A stretch of 52,738 nt of DNA from a virus (IMGVR_UViG_3300017952_000013:1-52738); one strand, 5' to 3'. Positions 1-7,118 are shown, counted from the stretch's first letter. The notes: generated by a model not told the origin, from the sequence alone. Made by a program: numbers and translations.

Positions 1-409
1 ACTCTCCGCCGTCGAAGCCGTTTCCTCTTTGATTACAGCAGTACCCAGCATGGAGGCGATAGACGCCAGCATCCAGCGTGGTGTCAATTTTTGACGAAAC
101 GCACTGGTTTGTGCTGTTGTGGTTGCCGTCATCATTGCCAGTTATCAATGTGCCGGACAGTTCATATAGCCACAAGTATGGATCAGACGTTAGTTCCTCA
201 CAGGAACTGTTGGAGTTACCGTAGATGACTACATCAGTGCCGTCCTGCTCGACTTCAAAGTACCAGTCGGATTCCTCGGTGACCGTGTATGACGCGGCAG
301 ACGCCGTAGGCGCAAACCACACAAAAATCGCCAAAGGGATGATGATCCCAACTCTTCTTCTGGCAATCTTTCTTCTCTGCTCGGGGGAGAGACGAGAGCG
401 ACGGGTCAT
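1..409 (-). CDS. Secreted or virion-associated beta-sandwich protein, C-terminus cut by window edge
   Basis: The gene reads leftward from an ATG at 409 and is still open at position 1, so at least 136 residues are seen. The N-terminus is basic (MTRRSRLSPEQRRK) and is followed by a hydrophobic stretch ending in an Ala-Ser-Ala type cleavage site at about residue 38, which looks like a signal peptide. The mature part (YTVTEESDWYFEVEQDG, LWLYELSGTLI, then DTTLDAGVYRLHAG) resembles pre-peptidase C-terminal (PPC) beta-sandwich domains of secreted bacterial proteins. It overlaps the stop of its upstream neighbour by an ATGA junction, so the two form an operon. A tail-fibre part or a secreted lysis or adhesion protein are both possible. 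The fold assignment is inferred from sequence pattern only. Confidence 0.7.
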   Translation of the reverse strand, partial: MTRRSRLSPEQRRKIARRRVGIIIPLAIFVWFAPTASAASYTVTEESDWYFEVEQDGTDVVIYGNSNSSCEELTSDPYLWLYELSGTLITGNDDGNHNSTNQCVSSKIDTTLDAGVYRLHAGYCCNQRGNGFDGGE

Positions 410-651
410 ATATCTTCTTCTGAGACAGGAAGTTCCGAATTACGCCAAGCAATGTCACGACCTCTCTCTGTAATGAAATACGACACGTCGATCAAGTTCT
501 CGACAGCGACGAGAAGATCTGCTCGAAGATCAACGTCCTCGATATCTTCTATGTCTTCGAGAAAGTACGCCACTCCAGTGAGCGTGGAGACGCACGAATG
601 AAGTTGACGAAGAGCGTGATCGTACGGAGAAGCCTCGAAGATCGACGACAT
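406..651 (-). CDS. Small acidic helical protein, function unknown
   Basis: This gene encodes 81 residues that are acidic and probably helical (FLEDIEDIEDVDLRADLLVAVENLIDV). No family is recognised. It is the first gene of the leftward pair and its stop overlaps the start of the secreted protein gene by ATGA. The ATG at 651 has no Shine-Dalgarno sequence. A TAGAAT hexamer lies exactly 6 nt upstream on the minus strand, the same geometry as the leaderless genes further right in the window. Confidence 0.65.
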   Translation of the reverse strand: MSSIFEASPYDHALRQLHSCVSTLTGVAYFLEDIEDIEDVDLRADLLVAVENLIDVSYFITERGRDIAWRNSELPVSEEDI

Positions 652-657
652 GTAGTC

Positions 658-663
658 ATTCTA
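658..663 (-). promoter_or_regulatory. -10 box for leftward pair, leaderless geometry
   Basis: The minus strand reads TAGAAT, six nucleotides before the ATG at 651. The CTAAAG block found at the main promoter family is absent. Transcription would begin at or next to the start codon. Confidence 0.4.
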
Positions 664-1111
664 CATGGCCTCTATTTTCCTCACTTTAATGTACAAAGTA
701 TGCTTCTCGAAGGCGCTTTGGGGAAGAACTTTGTACCTTATTTGTAGTCTCGAGGGAGCTTTTCGGTGGCATTGTAACACCAAACTGCACTATTTTGATG
801 ATACAACAGAAAAAAGCACTGTGACACATATTACACAGAAAAGAGCAATCTCTATGCAAAAGACTGTGTAGTATGGTCTGTAGTACTATACTGTAAATGG
901 GAAAGTGAAGTTATTCTAGTATACGCGTATACGTGTGCACGTACCCCTTACTCAGAATTGGTTGAGTTTTCGGTTTGCTGTATAGTCTATTGCTAAAGTT
1001 TATAGAAGAAAACAAAAGTTTCTAAGAGTTTCCTACTTAGTCAGACTCAGGTGGGTGGAGTAGTGTACAATGGGCTTGTACAAAACTTCGACACTCTCAC
1101 AGGGAGAAACG
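664..1111. other. AT-rich intergenic region between divergent gene groups
   Basis: About 450 bp without a convincing gene separate the leftward pair from the rightward genes. The region is clearly more AT-rich than its surroundings. It contains a 14-bp palindrome at 919-932, TGTACA hexamers at 690, 1064 and 1077, and an inverted pair made of GTACAAAG (691-698) and CTTTGTAC near 730. This is the likely control region for both directions of transcription. A short ATG-started frame at 665-871 is not supported by a ribosome site or recognisable protein. Confidence 0.5.
919..932. repeat. Perfect 14-bp palindrome
   Basis: The sequence GTATACGCGTATAC is a perfect palindrome in the divergent intergenic region. 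Such a site could bind a dimeric regulator, but no consensus is known to me. Confidence 0.5.
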
Positions 1112-1603
1112 ATGAGCAACGACAACGAATGGATGTCTCCAGAGGAGATGCTCAAGATGCTCGGAACTTCAGCGGCGGACATCGAAGACGCATACAACGC
1201 AGGAGAGCTTGAGACACGAAACACCAAGATTGACAAGAGAGTGTGTGCGTGTGGTCATCGTGTCGCTGCTCATACTGAGATCGCAGGCGTGACGTTCTGT
1301 AAGCCGGCGAGAATGGAGTGTCCGTGCAAGAAGTGTAGACCTGTCCTTGAGGCTGAGGATACTCGAGTATTCTTGAGATCTACGCGAGGTGGTGGAAGAT
1401 TGCACGCTCTATCGCAAGGTCTGTACGCACTGCTCCAGCGAGAGAAGAAAGTTCGTTGGATTATCGAGTTCAAGTGCGATCGCTGTGGTGCATCTACTGG
1501 TAAGCCATTGACTCCAGTCCCAGTAACTCAGTCGGGAATTGCTACGACGTATCCAACTGGATACGATGCGCTGCTGTGTGACGAGTGTAGGACGTCGGTC
1601 TGA
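1112..1603 (+). CDS. Zinc-binding phage protein with two Cys clusters
   Basis: The product is 163 residues. The start at 1112 is chosen because AGGGAG lies 5 nt before it; an in-frame ATG at 1070 has no ribosome site. An N-terminal helical stretch (WMSPEEMLKMLGTSAADIEDAY) resembles a helix-turn-helix-like segment. A Cys/His cluster follows (CACGH, then C.ARMECPCKKC), and a second C..C pair set sits at the end (CDRCG and CDEC). Zinc binding is inferred from these spacings. It is the first gene rightward of the divergent region, so it may be made early. The function is unknown. Confidence 0.75.
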   Translation: MSNDNEWMSPEEMLKMLGTSAADIEDAYNAGELETRNTKIDKRVCACGHRVAAHTEIAGVTFCKPARMECPCKKCRPVLEAEDTRVFLRSTRGGGRLHALSQGLYALLQREKKVRWIIEFKCDRCGASTGKPLTPVPVTQSGIATTYPTGYDALLCDECRTSV

Positions 1604-1706
1604 CCCAGTGAGAATCTTGAAAAAGGCTACAGCAGATCAAAAGAATTTCATATCGCCGTGTATAAAATCGTAGTGGATCTATAGAGTAAAAGACAGCGCG
1701 CAGAGC

Positions 1707-1889
1707 ATGAACGAGCAGCAGAACATAGAGTTTCTCACCTACAAACACGAAGTTCGTGAAAAACTAAAGTCGATGATCAAAGACTGGGAGTCTCGAGTTC
1801 CTCAAGAAGAAGATGATACTCTATACACCCTCGCACTTCGTAGAGCATTGGACGTAGTGGACGGTTTGGATGTCGACCTCGGGCCGTGA
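1707..1889 (+). CDS. Small helical protein, function unknown
   Basis: This is a 60-residue, charged and mostly helical protein (MNEQQNIEFLTYKHEVREKLKSM). The stop lies inside the next gene, a 20-nt overlap, suggesting translational coupling. No Shine-Dalgarno is obvious before the ATG. No family is recognised. Confidence 0.5.
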   Translation: MNEQQNIEFLTYKHEVREKLKSMIKDWESRVPQEEDDTLYTLALRRALDVVDGLDVDLGP

Positions 1890-2127
1890 TCTTCCACCAT
1901 CCACAGTCTCAGCGGGGCACCTCGCTTGGGTCGGACTGATTGCGTATATCACGATCTATGACGTTCTCGCACTGCGTAAAGGTGTTACAACGTTGAGTAC
2001 AGCGTTCTACCGTCTGTCAAGAAGAAGATACTCAAGCCCGGCTGTTCTACTAATATGGGCAGTTTTGACTGGTCATCTTTTCCGAATAATCCCGAAGAAG
2101 TACGACCCATTTCGCAGTCTACTGTGA
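1870..2127 (+). CDS. Membrane protein of a type common in actinophages
   Basis: The 85-residue protein has two hydrophobic helices, roughly residues 17-35 (HLAWVGLIAYITIYDVLAL) and 58-70 (PAVLLIWAVLTGHLF), separated by a basic loop. It ends in IIPKKYDPFRSLL. Proteins of this pattern are often found near lysis or tRNA genes of actinophages. A role in the membrane, possibly with lysis, is inference. It overlaps the preceding frame by 20 nt. Confidence 0.65.
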   Translation: MSTSGRDLPPSTVSAGHLAWVGLIAYITIYDVLALRKGVTTLSTAFYRLSRRRYSSPAVLLIWAVLTGHLFRIIPKKYDPFRSLL

Positions 2128-2132
2128 GTAGA

Positions 2133-2208
2133 TGCCGGGTGGTCCGGACGGTTTGACGGAGGTACTCTTATAAAGTACTTGAGCAGGTTCAATTCCTGCA
2201 CCCGGTAC
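2133..2208 (+). tRNA. tRNA-Ile (anticodon UAU)
   Basis: The acceptor stem TGCCGGG pairs with CCCGGTA with one G-U. The anticodon stem GTACT/AGTAC closes the loop CTTATAA, giving anticodon UAU, which reads AUA. The T arm GCAGG-TTCAATT-CCTGC is complete. The 3' CCA is not encoded. AUA is a rare codon in high-GC actinobacteria. Confidence 0.85.
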
Positions 2209-2216
2209 GAACAATA

Positions 2217-2289
2217 GCCTCGGTAGCTCAGAGGATAGAGCATCGGACTTCTAATCCGTTGGTCGTAGGTTCGAATCCTACTCGAGGCG
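2217..2289 (+). tRNA. tRNA-Arg (anticodon UCU)
   Basis: The acceptor stem GCCTCGG pairs with TCGAGGC. The anticodon loop CTTCTAA gives UCU, which reads AGA. The T arm carries GGTTCGAATCC. AGA is used freely in the phage genes of this window, for example throughout the giant gene. Confidence 0.9.
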
Positions 2290-2290
2290 C

Positions 2291-2389
2291 TGAAAGCGCA
2301 GATACCAAGTTAGTTGGTTGGCTTGGGAAAATTGCAAATATCACATAAGCATGTGTTCAGGTTGTCACTTAGCAGCTTCTGCGCTTTCA
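2291..2389 (+). ncRNA. Structured element between two tRNAs, candidate small RNA
   Basis: A perfect 11-bp inverted repeat, TGAAAGCGCAG (2291-2301) and CTGCGCTTTCA (2379-2389), encloses 77 nt. Inside are a CCAAG/CTTGG stem (2305-2326) and a CACAT-AAGC-ATGTG hairpin (2342-2355). The shape is a closed multibranch structure lying between tRNA-Arg and tRNA-Thr. It lacks a tRNA T-loop, so it is not called a tRNA. It could be a processing element, a degenerate tRNA or a new small RNA. Confidence 0.45.
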
Positions 2390-2396
2390 ACAATTT

Positions 2397-2468
2397 GCCG
2401 GATTAGCTCAGTGGTAGAGCACTCGCCTTGTAAGCGAGATGTCGTGGGTTCGACCCCCACATCCGGCT
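2397..2468 (+). tRNA. tRNA-Thr (anticodon UGU)
   Basis: The acceptor stem GCCGGAT pairs perfectly with ATCCGGC. The anticodon stem CTCGC/GCGAG closes CTTGTAA, giving UGU for ACA codons. D and T arms are standard (GGTTCGACCCC). Confidence 0.92.
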
Positions 2469-2504
2469 CGAATTCGTGTCGCACAGAAGCACTTGCTATT
2501 CCTA

Positions 2505-2510
2505 TATAAT
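2505..2510 (+). promoter_or_regulatory. Possible -10 box upstream of holin
   Basis: A TATAAT hexamer occurs after the tRNA cluster, 167 nt before the holin start. The stretch 2511-2677 holds a short AAGCC/GGCTT hairpin and no convincing gene. Confidence 0.3.
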
Positions 2511-2677
2511 AGCCGCCGCAGAACCATTGTTTCTAAAAGAAGCCGCAAAACAGGTGGCTTTTCGCCTCACTCTCGCGAAAATCGCCCGAGACCTCTTCCT
2601 GGAAGAATGATTCCGTTCCGCCAGGCTGTTCGCCAAAGCGGAGCGCGTCACATTCCCGAACAAAGGAAGTTACACTT

Positions 2678-2908
2678 ATGTGGTCATCATCATTTTGGAA
2701 GGCGTCAGCGGAGCGAGCGATTAAGACATTCGCGCAGACTCTCGTTGCTCTCGTTGGCACCGACGCTGCTGATGTTCTAACGATCAACATTACAGACGCG
2801 GTGCAGGCTTCGGTCGTCGCCGCCGTTCTCTCTGTGCTCACGTCGCTAGCGTCATCGACGCGCGGCAATCCTGGCCCAAGCCTCTCGAACGAGTCCACAG
2901 GCAGCTGA
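2678..2908 (+). CDS. Holin (actinophage r1t-like type)
   Basis: The 76-residue protein begins MWSSSFWKASAERAIKTFAQ, a hallmark opening of small actinophage holins. Two hydrophobic segments follow, at about residues 18-30 and 43-60 (ASVVAAVLSVLTSLAS), and the tail GNPGPSLSNEST is typical. Such proteins form lesions in the cytoplasmic membrane that let the endolysin reach the peptidoglycan. AAAGGAAG precedes the ATG at good distance. The endolysin gene lies 1.5 kb downstream, which fits a lysis module. Confidence 0.88.
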   Translation: MWSSSFWKASAERAIKTFAQTLVALVGTDAADVLTINITDAVQASVVAAVLSVLTSLASSTRGNPGPSLSNESTGS

Positions 2909-2930
2909 AGTAGGTTATAGTTCACAGTTC

Positions 2931-3302
2931 ATGAGCGATAACTCACAACCAAAGAAGAAGGCGACCCCTTCGAAGAAGACACCGTCGAAATCAACGCCCG
3001 CGAAAAAGAAGGCTCAGGCCTCGGGGAGTTCGAGTGCGCAGACGGGTGCTCCTAAGAAGAAAGCTCCGGCGAAGAAAGCCGCAGCGAAAAAGCCGCCTGT
3101 AAAGAAGTCAGTGGCGAAGAAGGTCGATCCGATCGTCGAGGACATCCGGCCCGCTGATACAGAAATTCCGCAGACGGATCAAGTTCCTGTATCAGTTCCG
3201 GCCTCGGCGCCAGCTCCCGAGCAGACGGCTCCTGCCGTCGAGAATCCGAGAATGAAGAATCTCGGTTTTTGGGCTCGGGTGAAATATCGACTTTCACGGT
3301 AG
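2931..3302 (+). CDS. Lys/Ala/Pro-rich histone-H1-like low-complexity protein
   Basis: The 123-residue protein has an N-terminal half built of Lys-Lys/Ala/Pro/Ser repeats (KKAPAKKAAAKKPPVKK), an acidic-Pro linker, and a short C-terminal motif MKNLGFWARVKYRLSR. The basic half looks like H1-like DNA- or RNA-binding tails, and the C-terminus could be an amphipathic helix. No Shine-Dalgarno is visible; a TATAGT hexamer ends 9 nt before the ATG. The function is not known. Confidence 0.7.
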   Translation: MSDNSQPKKKATPSKKTPSKSTPAKKKAQASGSSSAQTGAPKKKAPAKKAAAKKPPVKKSVAKKVDPIVEDIRPADTEIPQTDQVPVSVPASAPAPEQTAPAVENPRMKNLGFWARVKYRLSR

Positions 3303-3316
3303 CTCGCTACTCGCTC

Positions 3317-3362
3317 GAGGGGTCCGTCGGTAGTTGCCCTCTCCCCGCCCGGCGGACCCCTC
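3317..3362 (+). terminator. Hairpin terminator without U tract
   Basis: GAGGGGTCCG (3317-3326) pairs perfectly over 10 bp with CGGACCCCTC (3353-3362) just after the stop of the basic protein gene. Confidence 0.6.
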
Positions 3363-3389
3363 ACACAACTCAATCTCGGAATTCTTCTC

Positions 3390-4295
3390 ATGGCGATAGA
3401 AAAATTTGATGACGATCTCGCAGTAGAGCGCCCAGACGTTCACGTTGATGATCCCATCAATATGCGCCCTGATCTGAGTGAACTCGGAATTCACGAGGTC
3501 GAGCGTGGAGTTTGCGAGGACAATTACGTAAATCGTTCTACTCTTCGCCGCGCGCGAATGGGATGGGACCCAGTTTACGCATCGAACGGAGTTCCGACAG
3601 GTTTAATTCAGGCGCGCAGTCCCGAAATGGATCGAGCGCGCAGAGTTCTTTCTCTTACTGAGAAGCGCCCAATCCTCGTTGAGCCGGATATCTTGAACAG
3701 TGATTACGTCACTGGTTACGATCTCTTAGCCGAGGAGGCGGCAGATCACATCGTTCCTCCCTGGGTCATTGGCGCGACTCGAAACTATCTGAAAGAGCAG
3801 GAGGCTGGCGGTCCGCCGTCCGCGAAAAGAAAGCCGGCCGCTCTTCCAACTCGTTGTCGCGCGATCAAGGACGACGGTATTCGATGCATGATGTGGAGCT
3901 CGGGACGCCCGAAGGATGACGGTTACTGCCGTATTCATCTCGGCTCGATCTCGAGAAAACCCGGCGAGGACGTCGAACGTGCGCGCGCAAAATTGACTCA
4001 GGCCGCTCCGTACGCTGTCGATGTTCTTGAAGAACTCATGTCCGAGGCAGCGTCCGAGCCGGTGCGCCTCAAGGCGTCAACCGAAATCCTCGATCGCGCC
4101 GGCGTTCGTGGTGGTGTCGAGTTTGACGCGCGTGTAGAAGTTACCGATGGACGTTCCGCAGCAGATATAGTCAACGAACGTCTGGAGAGACTCGCCAAAA
4201 ATGCGATCGACGTCGCATCGAGGCTCGCGTCAGACGGAATTGGTTTACCAGAAGCAAGTGACGAGACAAATGACGATTCCGAAGCACAGGAGTAG
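3390..4295 (+). CDS. Probable terminase small subunit-like DNA-binding protein
   Basis: The product has 301 residues. The C-terminal part (about residues 200-272: TQAAPYAVDVLEELMSEAAS, VRLKASTEILDRAGVRGG, ADIVNERLERLAKNA) matches the pattern of actinophage small terminase or terminase-associated proteins. A central Cys/His patch (RCRAIKDDGIRCMMW, YCRIHLG) may bind zinc. A small terminase subunit recognises the packaging site and recruits the large subunit. The large subunit gene here is 27 kb away at 31700, which is unusual, so the call is tentative. It is followed 5 nt later by the next gene. Confidence 0.55.
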   Translation: MAIEKFDDDLAVERPDVHVDDPINMRPDLSELGIHEVERGVCEDNYVNRSTLRRARMGWDPVYASNGVPTGLIQARSPEMDRARRVLSLTEKRPILVEPDILNSDYVTGYDLLAEEAADHIVPPWVIGATRNYLKEQEAGGPPSAKRKPAALPTRCRAIKDDGIRCMMWSSGRPKDDGYCRIHLGSISRKPGEDVERARAKLTQAAPYAVDVLEELMSEAASEPVRLKASTEILDRAGVRGGVEFDARVEVTDGRSAADIVNERLERLAKNAIDVASRLASDGIGLPEASDETNDDSEAQE

Positions 4296-4300
4296 ACGGA

Positions 4301-4513
4301 ATGAGCAAAGAAGAAGTCTCGAAGCTTGCGCAGATCTTAGCAGACCGGCTGAAAGAAGACGTTGATCTATGTCGAACAAGAGAAGAGACGATTCGCGTTT
4401 CGGCTCGCGCAAACGAGGCACAACTTCTTCTTCAGGGTCTGAATCAGATGTTCGACGTGACGTCCGGCCTGGAGCTGGAAGATCTGCAGACGGACTCGTC
4501 TCCGAGTGTCTGA
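4301..4513 (+). CDS. Small helical protein overlapping endolysin 5' end
   Basis: The 70-residue protein is helical and charged (MSKEEVSKLAQILADRLKEDVDL, ETIRVSARANEAQLLLQGLNQM). It starts 5 nt after the preceding stop and looks like an authentic protein sequence. Its last 145 nt overlap the endolysin reading frame in another register. Either this is a true overlap or the endolysin begins further downstream. No known family. Confidence 0.55.
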   Translation: MSKEEVSKLAQILADRLKEDVDLCRTREETIRVSARANEAQLLLQGLNQMFDVTSGLELEDLQTDSSPSV

Positions 4514-5196
4514 AGTACGCTGACTTCAAGGTCAGGCCTGGTGGAGAGAACTCGTTTAGCAGACGGGTTGGTTATTTCGGTCACGACATTCCGTGGGACG
4601 GCGCGTTCATTGACTGCGTAGCGTACGACGCCGGCGTTGACGTTCCATCGTGCGTGTACACAGGTTCCGGCCTGGCCGAGTTTTCTCATAGCAGACGGCT
4701 CTATATTTCACCTGTTGCTGGAGATATCGTCTTTTATCCGTTTTCTGCGCGCGTAAGTTCGCGTTTTCAGGCTCCGCACTGCGGGATCGTTGTTCAGGTG
4801 CTCAAAGACGACAAGTTCGTGGCCTGCGAAGGCGATGTCGAGAACTCAGTTCAATTAATAGAACGCTGGACGCGCGAAACAATCGGTTTTGGGCGCCCAA
4901 ATTTCAATGTCCGGCCTGGGCGGACTAAAAATGCAGACGGGCACCTTCCGAAGCCTGTAGTGTCGATCGCTCGAATTCAAGCAGGCGCGTTCGCCGATAT
5001 CTATAACCTCCAGCGGGCACTCGAAATCGTCTCCGATCTGAGGTACCACCGAAACGGCGTGTACGACGAGTATACTCGAGCCGGCTACGCTCGATGGCAG
5101 CGCCAAATCGGATACGTTGGACCCGACGCGACTGGTTTTCCGGATCCCGCGAGTTTAACTCGACTCGGTGACCGAACAAAAATATTCTGTACGTAG
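4369..5196 (+). CDS. Endolysin, CHAP-like cysteine peptidase or amidase
   Basis: The 275-residue protein degrades host peptidoglycan at lysis. The catalytic part spans about residues 45-170: a SECLKYADFKVRPGGE opening, then WDGAFIDCVAYDAGV with the likely nucleophile Cys, then PVAGDIVFYPF and PHCGIVVQVLKDDKFVACEG with the likely His, the order expected of CHAP domains. The C-terminal 80 residues (ADIYNLQRALEIVSDLRYHRNGVYDEYTRAGYARWQRQIGY) resemble a peptidoglycan-binding repeat domain. Residues 1-43 are Ser/Arg/Gly-rich low complexity and are encoded where the frame overlaps gene 4301-4513, so the true start is uncertain. Confidence 0.82.
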   Translation: MSNKRRDDSRFGSRKRGTTSSSGSESDVRRDVRPGAGRSADGLVSECLKYADFKVRPGGENSFSRRVGYFGHDIPWDGAFIDCVAYDAGVDVPSCVYTGSGLAEFSHSRRLYISPVAGDIVFYPFSARVSSRFQAPHCGIVVQVLKDDKFVACEGDVENSVQLIERWTRETIGFGRPNFNVRPGRTKNADGHLPKPVVSIARIQAGAFADIYNLQRALEIVSDLRYHRNGVYDEYTRAGYARWQRQIGYVGPDATGFPDPASLTRLGDRTKIFCT

Positions 5197-5216
5197 CGTC
5201 TTCGAATTCTAAAGCC

Positions 5217-5235
5217 GTATATAATGATGTCACCG
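5217..5235 (+). promoter_or_regulatory. CTAAAG promoter, first divergent copy
   Basis: TTCTAAAGCCGTATATAAT is one base longer than the family consensus. TATAAT ends 50 nt before the ATG at 5286. Confidence 0.65.
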
Positions 5236-5285
5236 GTTCAACCGATCCGGCACTCACAACGACATCTACCTCACGGAGATACGAA

Positions 5286-5909
5286 ATGACACAGTCAAAC
5301 CCGACCGTTACGGTCGACACCATCAAGCAGCTTCGTATGAACTCACCGCAGTTCGACGAGTTCATTAACCGTCGCGGACGAGGCGCAGTCTCTGGTCCGA
5401 GCTTCGAGCTCGAGATCTACGAGCTTCTCTGCACGGCGACCGAGCCAGCCACCATGAACGAGATCTTCTCGGCGTTTAACGCTGGTCGCTCGTCGGAGCG
5501 CAAGCGCCGGTCAAACTCGGTCCGCATCGCTCTCACCAGTCTCTGCCAGGTTGGCCTGCTGCACTGCCGAGAGCAGACGGACGGCGAGCGCGAGTTCCTC
5601 GGCATGACCAAGGGACGCACTCCTCTTCTGTATTGGACCTCGGCTGCGATTCCGATTCGCGTCAAGAAGAGCGCGTTTCCCGGCGTCGAGATCGCTCCGC
5701 TGCCAGACGTGCTGAGCAAGAGCAAGGCGCGCAAGCGCAATGCCCTCCGGAAGGCTCGCAACACGAGCCGGCCCGCTAAGGCCTCGTCCTCGCAGACGGG
5801 CACTAAGCTGAGCGCCATCGAGCGCCATGACATCGCTATCAAGGAGATGCAGGGACGTATCTCGTCGTTGGAGGCCGAGCTGAAGCGCATTCAGCAGATC
5901 CTGCGCTGA
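5286..5909 (+). CDS. Winged-helix-like DNA-binding protein with C-terminal coiled coil
   Basis: The 207-residue product has a predicted winged-helix region at about residues 40-115 (FELEIYELLCTATEPATMNEIFSAF, SVRIALTSLCQVGLL, and a wing ending LLYWTS). A basic linker (KSKARKRNALRKARNTSRPAK) follows, then a C-terminal coiled coil (IKEMQGRISSLEAELKRIQQIL). It may be a transcription factor or nucleoid-type regulator; no family name can be given. CGGAGATACGAA precedes the ATG. Confidence 0.7.
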   Translation: MTQSNPTVTVDTIKQLRMNSPQFDEFINRRGRGAVSGPSFELEIYELLCTATEPATMNEIFSAFNAGRSSERKRRSNSVRIALTSLCQVGLLHCREQTDGEREFLGMTKGRTPLLYWTSAAIPIRVKKSAFPGVEIAPLPDVLSKSKARKRNALRKARNTSRPAKASSSQTGTKLSAIERHDIAIKEMQGRISSLEAELKRIQQILR

Positions 5910-5927
5910 TGTGATAGCGTTGAGGTC

Positions 5928-6194
5928 GTGAACATCTACGACCTCTTCTTGTTGGAGACCCCGGATGACGTTGCTGCCTGCTCGTTGTCCGGGGTCTTCG
6001 ACATTGGTCCACACGAAATCGAGTGTGAGAACTGCCGACTCGCTGTCGGAATATGGGACAACGTGTTCATTCCGTTCTCAGTTCTCGTCGACCACGAGAG
6101 TCAGCCAATGACTCAGGCGTACCCAGTCTGCATCGACTGCATCGCGCCAGCGATTATGCCGGGCCTCTGGTTCTCGACTCGGAAGGAATTCTAA
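5928..6194 (+). CDS. Small protein with two Cys pairs, probable zinc binder
   Basis: The 88-residue protein starts with GTG at 5928. CENC and CIDC pairs are separated by a hydrophobic stretch, suggesting zinc binding. There is no Shine-Dalgarno site. A TAGCGT hexamer (5915-5920) ends 7 nt before the GTG, matching the leaderless layout. The 3' end overlaps the next promoter. Confidence 0.65.
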   Translation: MNIYDLFLLETPDDVAACSLSGVFDIGPHEIECENCRLAVGIWDNVFIPFSVLVDHESQPMTQAYPVCIDCIAPAIMPGLWFSTRKEF

Positions 6195-6206
6195 AGAAGA
6201 TACCAT
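6189..6206 (+). promoter_or_regulatory. CTAAAG promoter, TACCAT variant
   Basis: TTCTAAAGAAGATACCAT has a weaker -10 (TACCAT). It lies 36 nt before ATG 6243 and overlaps the preceding stop codon. Confidence 0.7.
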
Positions 6207-6242
6207 TGGTCTCACCCCATACCAACGACGAAAGGACACACC

Positions 6243-6632
6243 ATGGGCGACAGAGCAGTTATCCAATTCATGGAGACCCCCGCAGACGAGACCCCTGTGA
6301 ATCTCTACATGCACTGGGGCGGTCACTCGCGCTACGAGGCGCTGGCTGGCGCGCTCGAGAAGGCGAGGCCTCGCTGGACTGACCCCTCGTACGCCACCCG
6401 TATCTGCATCTCGCAGATCATTGGCACCGGCTGGAACGAGGAGACTGGCTTCGGCATCTCCGCCGGCGATCTCAACTACGTCTCACCTGACTACGATGAC
6501 ATCCCATGCGTCGTCTGGAGCACGCGGCAGGTCTACATCAACAAGACCAACTCCGTTGAGGTCATCGACTTCGAGAAGTTCATCGAGCTCTGCGACTTCA
6601 GCGAGCTGCACTCCTGGGCTTCGGTTCGATAA
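6243..6632 (+). CDS. Conserved actinophage hypothetical protein
   Basis: The 129-residue protein begins MGDRAVIQFMETPADETPVNLYMHWGG. This opening, with a later YATRI segment and a GFGISAGD segment, belongs to a small protein type widespread in actinophages without known function. CGAAAGGACACC precedes the ATG. Confidence 0.8.
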   Translation: MGDRAVIQFMETPADETPVNLYMHWGGHSRYEALAGALEKARPRWTDPSYATRICISQIIGTGWNEETGFGISAGDLNYVSPDYDDIPCVVWSTRQVYINKTNSVEVIDFEKFIELCDFSELHSWASVR

Positions 6633-6649
6633 TCTAAAGAAGTTATAAT
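6632..6649 (+). promoter_or_regulatory. CTAAAG promoter
   Basis: ATCTAAAGAAGTTATAAT starts at the last base of the preceding stop. The -10 ends 34 nt before ATG 6684. Confidence 0.85.
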
Positions 6650-6683
6650 TGAACTCGTAAGCCACTACAACGAAAGGACACCA

Positions 6684-7064
6684 ATGTTCAAAAGATTCAA
6701 TGGAGTCGCGGAGGGGATCCTCCCCTACGGACAAGGCTATCCCAAGTGGAACCCGATGGAGCCTCTCGAGCATCCGTTCGGTCCCGGGTACATGTCCGAC
6801 AGCATCGCTGTCGTGCTGAAGCGCGTCGATCAGCCTCGTAAGGCAGCAGCCACTCGAGTGATCGTTGGCGCCGGCAGCGAGATGTACGAAGGCTGGACGA
6901 TCGGAAACGTCTGGAAGCTTCGCCACGATCAGACAGGCGCCATTCTCGGCACCTACGAGGTTGTCGGTGAGGTGACCTACGCCGAAGACGAAGACGAGCT
7001 CGCGGCAGTGCGCGACGCGATCGGCGTGACTGACATGAAGCTCAAGGTCTCTTGCTTCAAGTGA
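6684..7064 (+). CDS. Hypothetical protein
   Basis: A 126-residue soluble protein with beta-rich C-terminal half (GWTIGNVWKLRHDQTGAILGTYEVVGEVTY). No family recognised. It sits alone in its own promoter unit with leader ACTACAACGAAAGGACACCA. Confidence 0.72.
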   Translation: MFKRFNGVAEGILPYGQGYPKWNPMEPLEHPFGPGYMSDSIAVVLKRVDQPRKAAATRVIVGAGSEMYEGWTIGNVWKLRHDQTGAILGTYEVVGEVTYAEDEDELAAVRDAIGVTDMKLKVSCFK

Positions 7065-7066
7065 GT

Positions 7067-7084
7067 TTCTAAAGAAAGTATAAT
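7067..7084 (+). promoter_or_regulatory. CTAAAG promoter, GTATAAT variant
   Basis: TTCTAAAGAAAGTATAAT, 34 nt before ATG 7119. The ATG embedded in the -10 region is not used as a start. Confidence 0.85.
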
Positions 7085-7118
7085 GAAACTGCAAGCCACA
7101 ACGACGAAAGGACATGCA

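Noticed and set aside
665-871. 68-residue plus-strand frame in the AT-rich divergent region
   Set aside because: No ribosome site, and the composition is like translated intergenic DNA.
2439-2780. Arg/His-rich 113-residue frame over tRNA-Thr and the holin
   Set aside because: It starts inside a tRNA and overlaps the holin in another frame.
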